From contig JAHRBS010000012.1 of NCBI GenBank assembly GCA_024305745.1, forward strand, positions 1,679,001-1,743,000: DNA of 64,000 bases. The letters are read 5' to 3'. Of this stretch, positions 1 to 11,652 are shown piece by piece. Under the pieces are notes generated by a model. That model was given only the letters and a program-made list of their open reading frames with translations. It made no database searches and had not been told where the DNA came from. This DNA is from Polyporus tsugae (Eukaryota > Basidiomycota > Agaricomycetes > Polyporales > Polyporaceae). Both the position numbers and the translations under genes were made by a program. How positions within the stretch are numbered: position 1 is the first letter of the stretch; each line of letters starts with the position of its first letter.

Positions 1-816
1 CATGTTTCACCGTTCTACTCCTGAACACATATCCTCCCCGGGCCCTCTCCCTCAACCCCTCAAGCGAACACCCAAAGTATTCTCGGACCCTTCGATCCAC
101 GTATAGCTTGTAAAACTCCGTCGATTCTCTTCTTGGGCTATCTTCAGCCAGCTAACTATAGCGCCCTTCTCACATGCTGTCAGGCATCGGAGTGCGCGGG
201 GACGCGGCCGCGGGAATTCCAAACCAAGACTTCCGAGAGGATTTGGATTTTCTTTCGAGTTCTGCTGGACCCTGGTCAGTGGTGACTGCTCGAGACGACT
301 GCGCATCGACCAAAGGCGTGCCACGTTAATTGGTTATAGGGGAAACAAACACCTTGTCGGTCGTGAACGTGTCCTCTAAAACGCATAGCGTGCACACGCG
401 GGAGCTCCAGACAATACGTAACCTTGGATCCATCTCTCTCTAGTGTTGCCATTGCACGGGAACACGAACCGCATAGCTATATTAGACAAGCCCGGATTCC
501 TGCGATCGGTATGTATATATATTATAGGCCGTTGTTGCGGGCCTTGCAACCTTCACGCCTACATGTGGTGCATGAAACGACAAGATGTATGGGCATGAGC
601 TCAGTTGGTTGTTGGATTGGGCGCCTGGTTCGGTTTGTTTGTACCCCAAGGGAAGCCAAACAAAAGCCCATACTTTAGCCTGGCCGCCTCGACTCAGACG
701 GCTACTACTTGAACTTGTTGTTGCTCGCGTTCGATTCCGAGTTCGAGTCGTCTCGCCGCTGTCTACAACTCAGTATGCCTAGGCACTTTGAGCCCTTCAC
801 CCGCCTGTCCGTCACG
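1..816. other. Intergenic, no gene recognised
   Basis: Short open frames occur on both strands, but none has recognisable domains, splice structure or a plausible start context. The 3' part is presumably the upstream region of the F-box gene that begins at 817. Confidence 0.5.
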
Positions 817-2420
817 ATGGACCACCCTACGCATTTTCCTTTTGCCCTTCTTCCAGCGGAGATACAAGTGCGCGTCTTGCTCAATTTTGAAGCACCCGAT
901 ATTTTGCGTTTCAGAGAGGTACGAGCGATGCTCCGTCTGCTCGAAGCATCGGCGTAACGCTAAGCCAATTACATTCACAGGTTAGCGAAGCCTTCTCAAA
1001 GCTCGCAAACGTCCTCGCCGTCCAGTACAAACTTTACCTCGACACTGCGGCCTGAAACCGCGAAAGTGGATTGTGGATCCCGGAGTAGTCCCGGAAGGTA
1101 CAGGTACCTGGGGTGCGGGATCAATATGGCGCAGGATTTACTTGTCTTATCGCTCGTGCCAGATCCCGAGAGTGAAGAGTGAGTCCAACACAGTCCTTCG
1201 GGTCGTCACTGATTGAGCTGATCTTATCATAAACACTTTTTGGCCTCAGGGTTTGCGTACTGCAGCTGCAATCTCTCCAGAGACCAGGTGTGCTGCATCC
1301 TCGGGCATCCCATCACATTCTTCGCAGTCTACGCCGGCGGACGGACAACCCAAAGATACAAAAGATACAGATATATGAGAACGTCGTGGCCTGCGCGATA
1401 TCCCACGACGATTTCCACGACGATTGGGAGCTTGAAATGTGGGACTGGAAGGCTGGGACACTGCTCTTGGTGAGTTGATTCAACGTCTAGAGCCTCTAAA
1501 GGGAATGGAGAACTGACCTCAACCCTGTCATTACTCAGCGTCTCCGACCCCTCACCGGGTCCTTCTGCGGATTCGCGCTACTCAGTCAATCATATCTCCT
1601 CCTTCTTACCTTCGGTAAGTCCCAAATGGAAATGTCACTTCAGGCCTATTGGATTCATTCAGATCCTGCTCTCAACTCTTGTTCAAGGATTCAGCAGAAT
1701 AACGATGGTCCCGACTTCGTCCTCAAACTGATGCCCTTCGCCGATCATGTCGATGCCCTCGCATATCTCTTATATTCCCGAGAAACGGCCAGCCCCGACG
1801 ACAACCCTCCATTCGAGTATGACCCCGACCTCACCATCATCACTGTGTTCTTCACCGTCTTCATTGAAAGTCGTGACCAGCACTCAGGGCACACTGGCGC
1901 GGGGCAATTCCTCCTCATCGTCCCCATCCATGAGCTCATTCGAAACCTCGACCGACTACGCGCCTCTGTCGACGCCTCCCAGTCATCCCCTAATACCGTC
2001 GGCCCTCGCGCCCTCAAATGGGATGAATGGGGTCAACCGTCCACCCGGTTGATTGGTCTAAAATCCTGGATATGGAATGCTGCACCTCCCACATCTCGCA
2101 CCCGATGCACCCTGGCGTTCCAGGGTGCCGACCACTTCGACTACATCTTCGTCCTCGATGCACATTGGTATTCAACTCTCGGTGCATACACAGATGAGGC
2201 GACTGCATCATTCTTGATATACGGAGATGTCTTCACACTTCCAAAAGTCTTTTGGACGCTGGTCCGCTCGACTCTCCCGGTCGATGTGTCGTGCAGGAGA
2301 CTTCCCCACCATCCAGCACCATTTGTCGGGATGGGGCTCTTCAAAGACGGGTTGTCAATCATGTACCTGTTCAAGTCGGACGGCTCTATCCCTGGGGAAA
2401 TGCTCATGTTCTGCGTGTAA
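817..2420 (+). pseudogene. F-box protein gene with a one-base frameshift
   Basis: The start at 817 opens a classic F-box (residues about 8-35, LPAEIQVRVLLNFEAPDIL). Proposed exons are 817-918, 981-1178, 1250-1469 and 1539-2420, with good GT-AG junctions. The later exons carry blocks typical of mushroom F-box proteins: DLLVLSLV, an IQI-type strand, MWDWKAGTLLL, and a C-terminal part near GDVFTLPKVFW. Within exon 2 the F-box frame meets a TGA at 1053-1055. The next frame is open without a break from 1054 to the exon 2 donor at 1178 and contains the expected DLLVLS block. One base is therefore out of register: either a real pseudogene or a sequence error. By family analogy it would be a substrate adaptor of an SCF ubiquitin ligase; the substrate is unknown. 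Confidence 0.65.
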
Positions 2421-2482
2421 TGATTCATTCTGCTAGATACATAGTCGATTTGCACAGGGTGCTGTTGTAATGGAGATGGAAA

Positions 2483-2800
2483 TTAGCTGCCCGGCCGCTT
2501 CATGGTGGTGGCCCTCCGAGCAGCGATGAATACTTTCTGGACAGCCTTACCTCAGAGAGCGTTCATCATGGCACCTAAAACACACCGTGACGTTAGCCCA
2601 AGACCGTCGGTCGCTACTGACACGCCGACACTTGGCACGCGTGGAACGGGAGGCACTCTTCTAGACGTCGACGTAGTCCTTGATCATGATCGTGAGTGCC
2701 CTGATGTTCCAGGGCATGAAGGAGAGGTCGGCGATTGTCGGCTTGCCGCCCATGAGCCACGCCTGCGTGGACAGCATCGAGTTGAGGACGGACCTCACAC
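2483..2800 (-). pseudogene. Glutathione S-transferase C-terminal relic
   Basis: On the minus strand, frame pieces match the C-terminal helical domain of Ure2p-like fungal glutathione S-transferases. Around 2665-2790 there is LNSMLSTQAWLMGGKPTIAD followed by LSFMPWN, which is the conserved 'GG-x-x-T-x-AD' helix start. Near 2483-2560 there is AVQKVFIAARRATTMKRPGS followed by a TAA. The two pieces are not in one frame. The thioredoxin-fold N-terminal half is not visible upstream (2800-3000), so this looks like a truncated, decayed copy. It lies between a broken F-box gene and transposon-rich DNA. Confidence 0.55.
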
Positions 2801-2999
2801 GCTGGAATGCAGACTATCCTGTACGGATACTACACAAGCATGGAATAGTTGACAACCTGAGTAAGCCCGGCATTGCGAAGGGCCATGGCAGGGACTAGCC
2901 AACGCTCTCACCACCCAGCAAGCCTTGGGGATATCAATGAGAGTCATCCATCCTGCGGCCTCGTAGACTTTAAAACCACGCGAGATGTGTTTTGTATCT

Positions 3000-4697
3000 A
3001 GTCGTAGCGGCTAGGTAACAGCAAAATGGGAAAGAAAGGTTGTTGCATGGGTGGATTGGAACTACTGCCGGTGCCAAACTGACGAGAGACGTGGCAGATG
3101 GCTGAAATGCTGCGCGAATTGGACACTTGAAGGGCAGTCGTGGAGGAGCGAACTCGCTGAGATGGTGAGCAATTGTGATGAGGAGCAGTTCTTGGTATGT
3201 ACACTCTAATCTATGAGCCAAGCCGCGCATAATTCCAAGCATAGCAAGACAGTCTGAAATACATCTGCGGTCACCTAGTCCTCGAGATGTCTATGGGATC
3301 TGCCATTGTTCTCCGGAAATACAGAGGCTAGCTCCTATGCGAGTGTCTGAGCTCTTGTTTGCTCCCCCAGTGTTGTGTTCCCAGCTGATGAAGCGGCAGA
3401 TCGGCGGAGGTTCAGTAGAACCCGCGTGCATAAGGCACTGTGCTGCGTGCACTACCCTAAGCGGCCTGTATAAAGTCCGAGTCAGCACAAAATGATGACC
3501 TCTGTCACCGCGAGCTGTTCTCCCAGGACTTACATCTCCATGCATGAAGTAAGTTCAGACTGAGGATCCGATGTTAGCGGTATATCTAGGTGTGCAATAG
3601 TTCAAACCACCTGACTCACTGGAGCAAATACGAGGACGATGACATTGACCATGGAGATGGCTCATAAGGAAACCACGTTAGAAATGAAGCAGCAACTGAA
3701 TTTATGGGTAGATACCTCCAACTGCCAAATAGGCCAGTGCGCCTTGGGAGAGTGGGGTTGAGTGCAGTTGTACAAGGAATGTGCAAACACACATACCATC
3801 GCGATACATGGTCGGAAACATAGTGTTTGTCCTGGTTTCACCTCCCACTAGAGGACCACTTAGCTTGAGTCGGATGGGGTAGTTGATACAAACATACCAG
3901 CTAGACGATCTTGGTACCACCTGCTGAATGTAAGTGCAATAAGCGCTGGTCCGGTGGTTGGTGCATTAAATTCTGACCATTGGACCAATGAGGATGCCAC
4001 ATCGGAAGCATGGTTACTCACCTGTCTCCCCGATGGTTACACAAGCTACTGCGGGCCAAGCATCAAAATTGCTTGGAACGCACCCTACGAGGCAGATCAT
4101 GCTTTCTTGGGGGACTGCTTGCATGGATGTATAACAACCGGCCCAGTCAGAATATAAACACTGCTTACATTGAACGAATAAGTCAGACTGGTAGACAGCG
4201 TATATGCACAGGATCTGTCCAATAACCATAATAAGAAAGATTGAATGCGGTATGGGCCAGTGAATTGATGGCATACCACAATGCTAAGTCCCCCTCCTCC
4301 AAGCAGTGCGAGGACATATGTGTTCCAACCCCAGAGGGCAATCGTCTGAGAGAGCAGAATTGCTGGTGCATAGATCAGTGAAGCCACTAGTGGTGGTCAC
4401 GCACATTGGAACTCACACTCGGACTGTAGTACACCAATAAAATAGAACCCTGACAGGTTGGCACAGTGAGAATGAAGGTCATAGAGTTTGGGAAGAGTGG
4501 TGTACGTACACGACAGAGTATTATAGCACTTCAGACGCAGCTATAGATCTCATTGTGAATAACAAGGTAGATGCTAGTAGGAAAGGTGAACGGTAGCTAC
4601 CTGCACATTTCCTGAGAAGTCAAATATATCTATATGGTACGTCAATGTGGGATTCTTTTGACATGAATATCGAGTTTGTACGCACTCGTGAAATCTA
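3000..4697 (-). pseudogene. Possible relic of a multi-pass fungal membrane protein
   Basis: No intact gene is visible. On the minus strand around 4240-4387 a hydrophobic frame reads SLIYAPAILLSQTIALWGWN then TYVLALLGGG. This resembles the 'RCYVVW-x-N-x-x-V' membrane segment of fungal multi-span proteins such as those at 41.4 and 43.7 kb. Other hydrophobic pieces at 3702-3790 and 3000-3200 lie in different frames. The assignment rests on one motif and composition only. The MITE at 4698 interrupts or abuts this stretch. Confidence 0.3.
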
Positions 4698-4940
4698 GGG
4701 CCCAGGAGTCCGGTCAAATCCGGTCTTTTGGCCCAAATTTTGAGGACCGAGGACCGAGACCTAACAGGACCGGTCCAATTCTCAAGGACCGGACTGATTT
4801 TCCGGTCTTTGCAGGACCGGACTGAACTTCGGTCCGGTCCTCAGTCCTGACCGGTCCTGACCATATTTGTGGTTATTACCAGTCAAGACCAGTCAAGACC
4901 AGTCAAGACCGGTCAAGACTGATTAAGACTGGTTAAATAA

Positions 4941-5014
4941 GTGTTCATGCCAGGAATTGAACCGGGAACCTCGCAGTTCCAAGCCCATTCGACCAGCACT
5001 ACTAACTGTTAGAC
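4941..5014 (-). other. tRNA-like module in left arm of MITE
   Basis: Read on the minus strand, the segment has a GTTAGTAGTGC D-loop-like stretch and GGTTCAATTCC, close to the polymerase III B-box, followed by CTGGCATGAAC. No full cloverleaf is convincing, so it is a degenerate tRNA-derived unit, not a functional tRNA. Confidence 0.5.
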
Positions 5015-5149
5015 AAATAGCTCCTTATGAGCCTACATACATCATTATCTATCTACTGTTATCTGGTTGAGATAAGATAACAACCATTCAGATAAGAAAA
5101 CTCGAGATAATGGTACATAGATATGCTTTTATCTAAGCTGATAAGGGCC

Positions 5150-5229
5150 CACTGGAAGAGTGGTTAGTGTTGACGGAACTATGGGCTCGGAAATAGGTGG
5201 TCTCCAGTTCAATCCCTGGCATGAACACT
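5150..5229 (+). other. tRNA-like module in right arm of MITE
   Basis: AGAGTGGTTAGTGTTG resembles a tRNA D-arm (A-box), and CCAGTTCAATCCCTGG about 45 nt downstream resembles a T-arm (B-box). It ends with CTGGCATGAACAC, the mirror of the left module. The same module recurs at about 13917-13997 in the second MITE copy. Confidence 0.5.
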
Positions 5230-5443
5230 ATATTTCTAAGCCGATAAAACTATTAGTGTAGGACAGGTCCTTGACCGGTCATAACCGGTCCTTGCGGTCT
5301 TTTTGGAGGTTAAATTAAAAAAGACCGGGACCGTGACTGTGACAGGACCGACAAAGACCGACCTTACAGTCTGGTCTTTTGAAGTCCAGTTCCGGTCAAG
5401 TTCCGGTCAAGTTCCGGTCTTTGGACCGGACTCCTGGGCCCTA

Positions 5444-5993
5444 GTGAAATCCACAATTTGGTCTATCAAGGGAGAGTATTTGTTGAACAAGAACAAAGCT
5501 TTTGCGAAGCCGAACTTGGATGGCCACACTAGGTTCACCTTTGCGTGATTGTATCAGTGACATGTCGCTATCCCGAGCGTGAATGATTGAATGACCTCGT
5601 CGGGGAGCATTGACATGGTTTCAAGGAACTATCCTCATGTCAGAGCTGGCTCGAGGGTGGTAGATGCAATGAGTTTGCTCACGAGAAACATTGCTGAGAA
5701 GACTGCAACACGCGTGTTAACACTTGGAGTCCATGTCCAGTGATGTCGAACCGGGACTCACCTTTAATGTACTGGGGGATACCATAAGTAGAAAGCAGTG
5801 AATGTTCGATGCAGACAGCGCAATGAGAACACACCTTGTTAGCTGTGAGCAAATACAGACCTCTAAAGTGCTGGACGGTGAAGGTATGCGTGAGGTCTAT
5901 GCCGCTTGGGGCACTAGAGGTCATGGTGGACGACAACCAACTTCGAGGCGACGACAACGATCTCATTTACCTAGATACCGCCATTGACGGCGC
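5444..5993. other. Short non-coding gap between MITE and LTR element
   Basis: Frames on both strands are short and show no recognisable domain. A minus-strand frame at 5679-5966 is mildly hydrophobic and could belong to the membrane-protein relic upstream, but the evidence is weak. Confidence 0.4.
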
Positions 5994-6406
5994 TGTCATG
6001 GTTTTTCGCGCCACATTTGGTACCACAGTCACAGCCACCAACCCTAACCCAGGGATCACCCATTTCCGGACTCCATACTGGACACTGATCATTGTTATGT
6101 AATAGTACTTATCTCTTTGTTCTCTTTTCGGACTGGCCCACCTGCCATCAGTATCCAAGCCTGCCCTGAATGCCAGGCGGTCTGTGCACCTGTCATGTAT
6201 AGTATATAAGGGCTGTGATGTGGGCTCAGAGACCTTAGATTCTGTCTCTTGTTCACTCCCCATCATCTGTAGGCAGCTTAACAGCCCCTGCCATCCTCTG
6301 CCTTCTAGGCCAATCTATCTGCTACTTCTATTGTCACCCTCTGTGTGTCTCCATCAGTGAGCCCTTACCTTTGTTTGTTTTGTGGCACAGTCATTTGGCT
6401 GTGACA
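5994..6406 (+). repeat. 5' LTR of a Ty3/gypsy-type element (element A)
   Basis: The 413-bp segment begins TGTCATGG and ends GCTGTGACA (TG...CA). It contains TATATAAG at 6203-6210 and a predicted transcript start AGATTCTGTCT at 6237-6247. It is followed two bases after its end by the exact complement of that start (6409-6419). Both ends resemble those of the LTRs at 7412 and 13442, but most of the sequence differs, so it is a separate family. No matching 3' LTR is in the window. Confidence 0.7.
6237..6247 (+). promoter_or_regulatory. Predicted transcript start / self-primer of element A
   Basis: AGATTCTGTCT lies 34 nt downstream of the TATA element start at 6203 and is the perfect reverse complement of 6409-6419. 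This is the arrangement known from Tf1/sushi elements, where the first 11 nt of the RNA prime reverse transcription. Confidence 0.7.
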
Positions 6407-7411
6407 TTAGACAGAATCTCATACCTAGGTCCCTGGTTTAGGGCCCAAGTCACTAGCCAGCCGTCTCTCTTTCCCCCAGGAGTTTTATACACGTTTATCA
6501 TCCCCCATTCCCTCCAAGGAGCAAGATCTCCAGGAGTTTACCCGTCGCCACTTCAAGAGGCACGGTCATCTCCCAGTCCAGGACCAGATATCCTGCCTAC
6601 TTGTGGACTCTGCTGAGGATTGCCTTCGCTACCACCTTCAGGAGCACGCACCTCTGGTCCCTCGTCGCAAGGCTCTGCCTCAATCCGTCCCCTACCCCCG
6701 ACCTTTGCCCAACGCACCCCGTGTCCAGGCACCCACACCCACGCCCATGCTACCAACCCCTGTCCTACCACTACCTATCCCCCTTGCGTGTCGCATCTCT
6801 GCCGCACCACTCCCAGCTTTCCTCTGCACCTACGTCAACGACAACCTCGCTATTGTCGAAACTAAGGCCCACACCGTCCTTAAGCACCTCCAAGCTGTCT
6901 TCGACCACAAGGTGCTACTCGACGACCTCCCACACAACCATCGTCTAGCCATCCAACGTGTCGGTGACCAACTTGAGTGGATCAGCGACAACATCAACCA
7001 CAGCAGACCCAACTGGACCCACCGTCAACAGCAGAGCATTGACTGGTTCTGCAAGGAGTTTGGAAAGATAAAGTTTTCGGGTTTAGGACAATGTTTCCCT
7101 AGAATAGCGAACACAATTGTCAAACTAGATAAGTTTGGGTACTTAGACTGGATCTTCCTGTAGTCTCCCCTTTGGTACAACAACCCCTGGAGTTTGGAAT
7201 ACATCATGTCTCACTTTGAAGTTCTCTCAATGGATGCCTTTGGGCCCAATGAACCACGTACCCCACCCAGTGGAGGAAATCCACCCAAAACAGAAACAAC
7301 ACCCCGGCCAGCATCTCAACACCCCACACGCCCACCGTCCCCAACTCCAACCCTAGAACCAATGCAGGAACCCACAACCTGGTCCTTTCAAGGCGTAGAG
7401 TACAACACACT
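6407..7411 (+). mobile_element. 5' internal fragment of element A, cut by element B
   Basis: This is the leader plus a 186-codon open frame (6603-7163), rich in proline at its N-terminal end and helical later (AIVETKAHTVLKHLQAVFDH). By position it is the start of a gag gene, but no gag domain or zinc knuckle is recognised. A second frame at 7194-7411 is proline/threonine-rich and runs into the LTR at 7412. Leader sequence near 6470-6510 is an inverted match to 13370-13410 of element B, confirming that the two elements are related. The rest of element A is missing. Confidence 0.5.
6409..6419 (+). promoter_or_regulatory. Self-priming primer-binding site of element A
   Basis: AGACAGAATCT begins two bases (TT) after the LTR end and pairs over 11 of 11 bases with 6237-6247. 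No tRNA 3'-end complement (TGG...) is present, which supports self-priming. Confidence 0.7.
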
Positions 7412-7857
7412 TGTTACAACTGGCCGTCGAGTAAGGACCAGGGAGACTTACGAGACGAGCAAGGGCGTCGACGAGTACTTGTGCAGCGAGAGTGGAGCAA
7501 GGCTCAACGGTCAGGGCTGGAGACAAGATGTATTGAGTAAGTAGATGTCTACAAGCGAAATACAGCAAAGCTTACCTGGAGACAAGAGGTTGAAACTGAG
7601 GTCTCCAGGCAGCAAAGTACAGGTCCTTATATATGTGTAGAGGACAATGAGAACCCGGAGACAATAGGTAACTATGGACACGGGTGAACAATGGAAACAG
7701 AACAATAGCAACTATGGACAATAAGGAGCTATTGTGCTAAGGGACAAAGGACGAGATACAATGCAACGGAGAACAATAAGTATGACGTGAGAAGTAGATC
7801 GTCCAGAAAAGGAAACTAAGGCGCTGGTGGCAGGCGCCGAATGGAACATTCATGACA
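7412..7857 (-). repeat. 3' LTR of element B
   Basis: In plus orientation it runs from TGTTACAACTGG to TTCATGACA. It differs from the other LTR at roughly 45 of about 445 positions, mostly transitions. In the region matching the 11-nt self-primer it reads GGTTGAAACT, with one C-to-T change relative to the 5' LTR. Confidence 0.85.
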
Positions 7858-7873
7858 ATACCCCCCTCCTAAG
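7858..7873 (-). promoter_or_regulatory. Polypurine tract of element B
   Basis: On the minus strand the sequence CTTAGGAGGGGGGTAT directly precedes the 3' LTR. This is the expected place and composition for the plus-strand primer of reverse transcription. Confidence 0.75.
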
Positions 7874-7889
7874 GGTTGTGCCTTCACGA

Positions 7890-10800
7890 CTAAGTCTTCT
7901 TGAGAGGACCAGGTGCCTCTGCGTGCATTGAATGAAATCTCTGCACAAGTTGCGGCGCATTTGTAAGGTCCACTGCATCCTCCCAGCTGTCGTGTTCGGA
8001 GCCCCAACCCTTCCAGTGTACGAGGTACTGCAGTTTCTTCCACCGCCCATACCGCCATGACTCCAACACTTCCTCCACTTCATACTCTTCCTCCCCCTCC
8101 ACCTCAATTGCCGCTGGCTCTGCCGGGTGATGACCGGGGAGTCGACTCTCCTTGTGCGGAAGCAAGAGAGAAACGTGGAATACTGGGTGGATTACAAGGT
8201 CCTTGGGGAGTCTGAGCTCGTAAGCCAGATTGCCCACCTTGCGTACAACCGGATACGGGCCAGCGTACCGATCCACCAGTTTCCGAGAGACTCCAGGAAC
8301 GCGGAAGTTCCTCGTGTCGAGCCACACCTTCTGGCCTTCCTTGAACTCTGGAGCGTCACAGACATACCGATCATAGTACTCCTTCATCCGCTCAGCTGCT
8401 AGAGTCAAGGCCGCAGTTGCATCCTCTCGCGCCTGTCGCAACTCCTCCCGGCATTCATCAGCTGCAGGCACCGCCGTAGGCAACATCGGAATGTGGAACT
8501 GGGGTTCATAGCCATACATGAGGTAGAACGGCGAATAACCCATTGACGAGTGCTGGTGCGAGTTGAAGGCGAACTCTGCAATTGGCAGCCACTTGACCCA
8601 GTAGTCGCGGCGCCACGAGCAGAACATACGAAGGTACGCCTCTATCTCCTGGTTCCATCGTTCCGATTGCCCATCTGTCTGCGGGTGGTAGGCTGTGGAC
8701 ATTGCACTTTCTATGCCGAGTCCCTTGAGTATGGTGCGGAAGAGCTTGCTTGAGAACTGGGGCCCACAATCAGAGATGATCTTCCATGGCAGCCCGTGAA
8801 GACGAAAATGTTCTCAGATGAAGTTGTCAGCAGCTCCTTCTGCGTCGATCTCCTCGGTGCAAAGAATAAGATGTATCATCTTTCCATGCCGATCAGCGAT
8901 GAGCTGAACCGTGTTGTATCCATCCACCTCTGGGAGTCCAGTGATGAAGCCGCACGTCACAATCTGGCCTGGGCCATCAGGGATTTCGTTTGGTTGAAGA
9001 GGACCGTGCGGTTTGGCATGCGAACCCTTGCCGTGGCGACAGGTGTCGCAGGTCTCAACGTAATCCTTAATGAACTTTGCCATGCCTGGCCACCAGTAGT
9101 TTCGCGTGACCAACTCCAACGTCTTTGACTGCCCAGGGTGTCCAGCAGGTGGGAGATCGTGGTGGATGCGTACAATCTCAGCACGCAGTGCGTTGTCCTT
9201 GGGGACATAGACTTTGCCTCGGTACAGTAGCAGGCCTTGCTCACTGTTCTAGTCCACCAAGTCATTCTGAAGATGCGCTGGTCCAAGTTTGTCCAGTTTA
9301 CTGAGTGCCTCCACGACCTCCTGCTCACGCTCTCCACACTCGTGGATGCATTGAAGCAGTGCCTTCTCTGGAACCACCGATAGATGCCCTCTCTTGGCTG
9401 CCAGTACTCGGAAATGTTCTGGCTGCAACAAGACTCGACCGAGATTGTCATCTGCATCCTCATGCTGGTGGTCGGGCCGTCTCGACAGTGCATCGGCCCT
9501 ACCATTAGATGTCCCAGGCTTGTGCGAGATGACAAAGTCGAATCGTGACAGGTAGAGAGCCCATTGTGCCTGCCTGCGGGTGAGGTTCTGTGCTGTGCGC
9601 CAATACTCAAGGTTCTTGTGGTCCGACTGGATCTCGAACACACTGGGGAGACCCTTGAGATAGTGACGCCAAGCCTGCAGGGCACGAATGATGGCGAGCA
9701 TCTCCTTGTCGTAGATCTCATAGTTGCATTCAGCGTCGTTCATCGACTCAGAGTGAAAAGCGATGGGGTGCCATTTGCCGTCTTCCCCCTCCTGAGACAG
9801 AACCACGCCCATAGCGAAGCCAGATGCGTCGACTTTGATGCGGGTGTTGCGGTCTGGATCATAGATCGTCAGGACAGGGCTTTTGGTGAAGCAACCCTTG
9901 AGCTCGTCAAAGGCAGACTGCTCTTCGTCTCCCCATTGCCATGGCGCATTGCCCGTGAGGCAATCCAAGGGTTTGCAGATGGCACTAAAGTCCTTTATGA
10001 ACCACCAATAGAAGTTTGCGAAACCGCGGAACTTCCGTATGTCCGTGGCGTTCTGAGGGACAGGCCAATCTGTTATACCCTTCACCTTCACCGGGTCCAT
10101 CTCTATGCAGTTCTCCAAGACGAGTACACCGAGGTATTCTACCTTAGGCTGTTCGAACTTGCACTTCTCTGGCTTGCAGAACAGATCGTTCTCCTTAAGA
10201 CGTTTCAGGACCTCGCGCACCAATGTGCGGTGTTCCTTGAGACTGTCGGTGAATATGAGGATGTCATCGAGGTAGATAGTGACTTTGCCGAGTATGATGA
10301 GGTCCTTGAAGATGTCGTTCATGAGCGCAGAGAATGTGCTGGGCAAATTGGCTAGCCCAAAGAACATAACATTCGGTTCGAACAGCCCTCGATTGGTCAC
10401 GAAGGCAGCCTTCCACTCATTGCCGGCCTTAACCCGCACATTGTTGTACCTCCAGCGAATATCGAGCTTTGTGAAGTACTTGGCCTTCTTGAGTCGATCC
10501 ATCAGATCCGATATCAACAGTAGTGGGTAACGGTTCTTAATGGTGATCTCGTTGAGTTGCCGATAGTCCTGGACTGGACGTAGGCTACCATCCTTCTTCT
10601 TGACAAAGAAGAACGGCAACAACATCGGCGACTTTGACTCTTGAATATAGCCTTTGGCCAAGTTCTCAGCGAGAAACTTGTCAAGCTCTCCTTGTTCGCT
10701 GGGCGATAGGGGGTACACGCGGGAATGGAACATCTTTGCATCGGGCACGAGCTCTATCGCATGGTCATAGGGTCCGTGCTCTGGCAAACATTCAGACGCC

Positions 10801-11562
10801 TCTTTTGAGAACACATGCAAGTATTTGTGATAGCGCTCGGGTACGATCTCTTCGACGGGGCGGACTTCCTTCTTCTGGTACTCTTGCTCAGCAAGTTGTT
10901 GCGAATATGTGTATGTCGCTGAAGCAAACAGTTGCGGAGCACCATAAAGGCGTTGTCCATCCTCCCATGCATCGAGAAGAGACGTCTCAGTTCCATTCCA
11001 CCGCGGCAGAAATCCTGGCGGCCAGGGCCTATCCTCCTCCTTCTCCTCGTTCATCACGGCTGCACACACCCTTCCAACCTTCCTAATCTTCTTTGCCCGT
11101 CGAGGACCGTAGCGCGCCGTAAGCCGTACCTCCGTATCACGCGCTTTGGTCTCGACAGGTTCAGAGGTTCTCTGGTTAGCCGGGCATGTCTCTGGACATC
11201 TCGACAGGCGTAGCGAGCCACGTTCCCAGTCTACTTCAGGGTTGTGCTCGCGTAGCCAGTCCAGGCCGATGATGACATCCTCTTCACCTATATCTGTCAC
11301 TACAAAGACCACCTTCTCCCTGTGGTCTCCGATTGCCATATCCAATACGGCAACCTCTTGATTGTACCATCACGGTTTTCTGAACCGTCAATGTTGTACA
11401 GAGGAATTGGCCTTGCCAACTTCCTCGTCGTAACCCTATTCTGTTCTACGAATCATCTATGTAGGAACTTAGTAGTAGCACCGCTATCTACCATAGCTAC
11501 AATGTCCTTGTGTCGCTGCTTGCCGATTAACCGTACCGGTATATGAAAGTGTTGACCATTGT
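7890..11562 (-). pseudogene. Pol polyprotein of element B: PR-RT-RH-INT-chromodomain, broken
   Basis: The aspartic protease motif AMVDSGATTKF lies near 11470-11510. It is followed by a TGA and a one-base frameshift near 11360-11380. The main frame (11345-9249) then carries DVIIGLDWL, reverse transcriptase (VKKKDGSLRPVQDYRQLNEI; the catalytic block YLDDILIF is intact) and RNase H (KVDASGFAMG, YEIYDKEMLA). Integrase continues in the same frame after a TAG at 9249-9251: zinc-binding H-H-C-C region (CDTCRHGKG) and the core with YHPQTDGQSERWN. A further TGA at 8814-8816 splits the core. The C-terminus ends in a chromodomain (YLVHWKGWGSEHDSWED). All three stops are compatible with C-to-T decay. The polyprotein is therefore not translatable as one chain. 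Confidence 0.9.
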
Positions 11563-11652
11563 GATTTACTTCATATACAAACGACGAACCCAGTACAGAA
11601 AATCAACTATTACTACAAGAACCAGCACATGCAGCGTCCAATGCGGTTCTAA

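Larger units (their letters stand above)
4698..5441. mobile_element. TA-flanked MITE with inverted arms and tRNA-like modules
   Basis: The ends are perfect 18-bp terminal inverted repeats, GGGCCCAGGAGTCCGGTC, flanked on both sides by TA (4696-4697 and 5442-5443). This is the target-site signature of the Tc1/mariner superfamily. The 744-bp body has no coding capacity. Both arms are packed with ACCGGTC/AAGACCGG-type short repeats. Inside each arm lies a tRNA-like segment, oriented oppositely: minus strand about 4941-5014 (GTTCAATTCC B-box) and plus strand about 5150-5229 (AGTGGTTAG A-box-like, GTTCAATCC B-box). It needs a transposase in trans. A second, split copy lies at 13886-17816. Confidence 0.85.

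Noticed and set aside
4860..4930. Short AAGACCGGTC direct repeats considered as a CRISPR-like or satellite array
   Set aside because: No regular spacers; the repeats are part of the inverted arms of the MITE.
9564..10355. Long plus-strand open frame (263 codons) inside the retrotransposon
   Set aside because: It is the antisense shadow of the reverse transcriptase region; no domain or codon pattern of its own.
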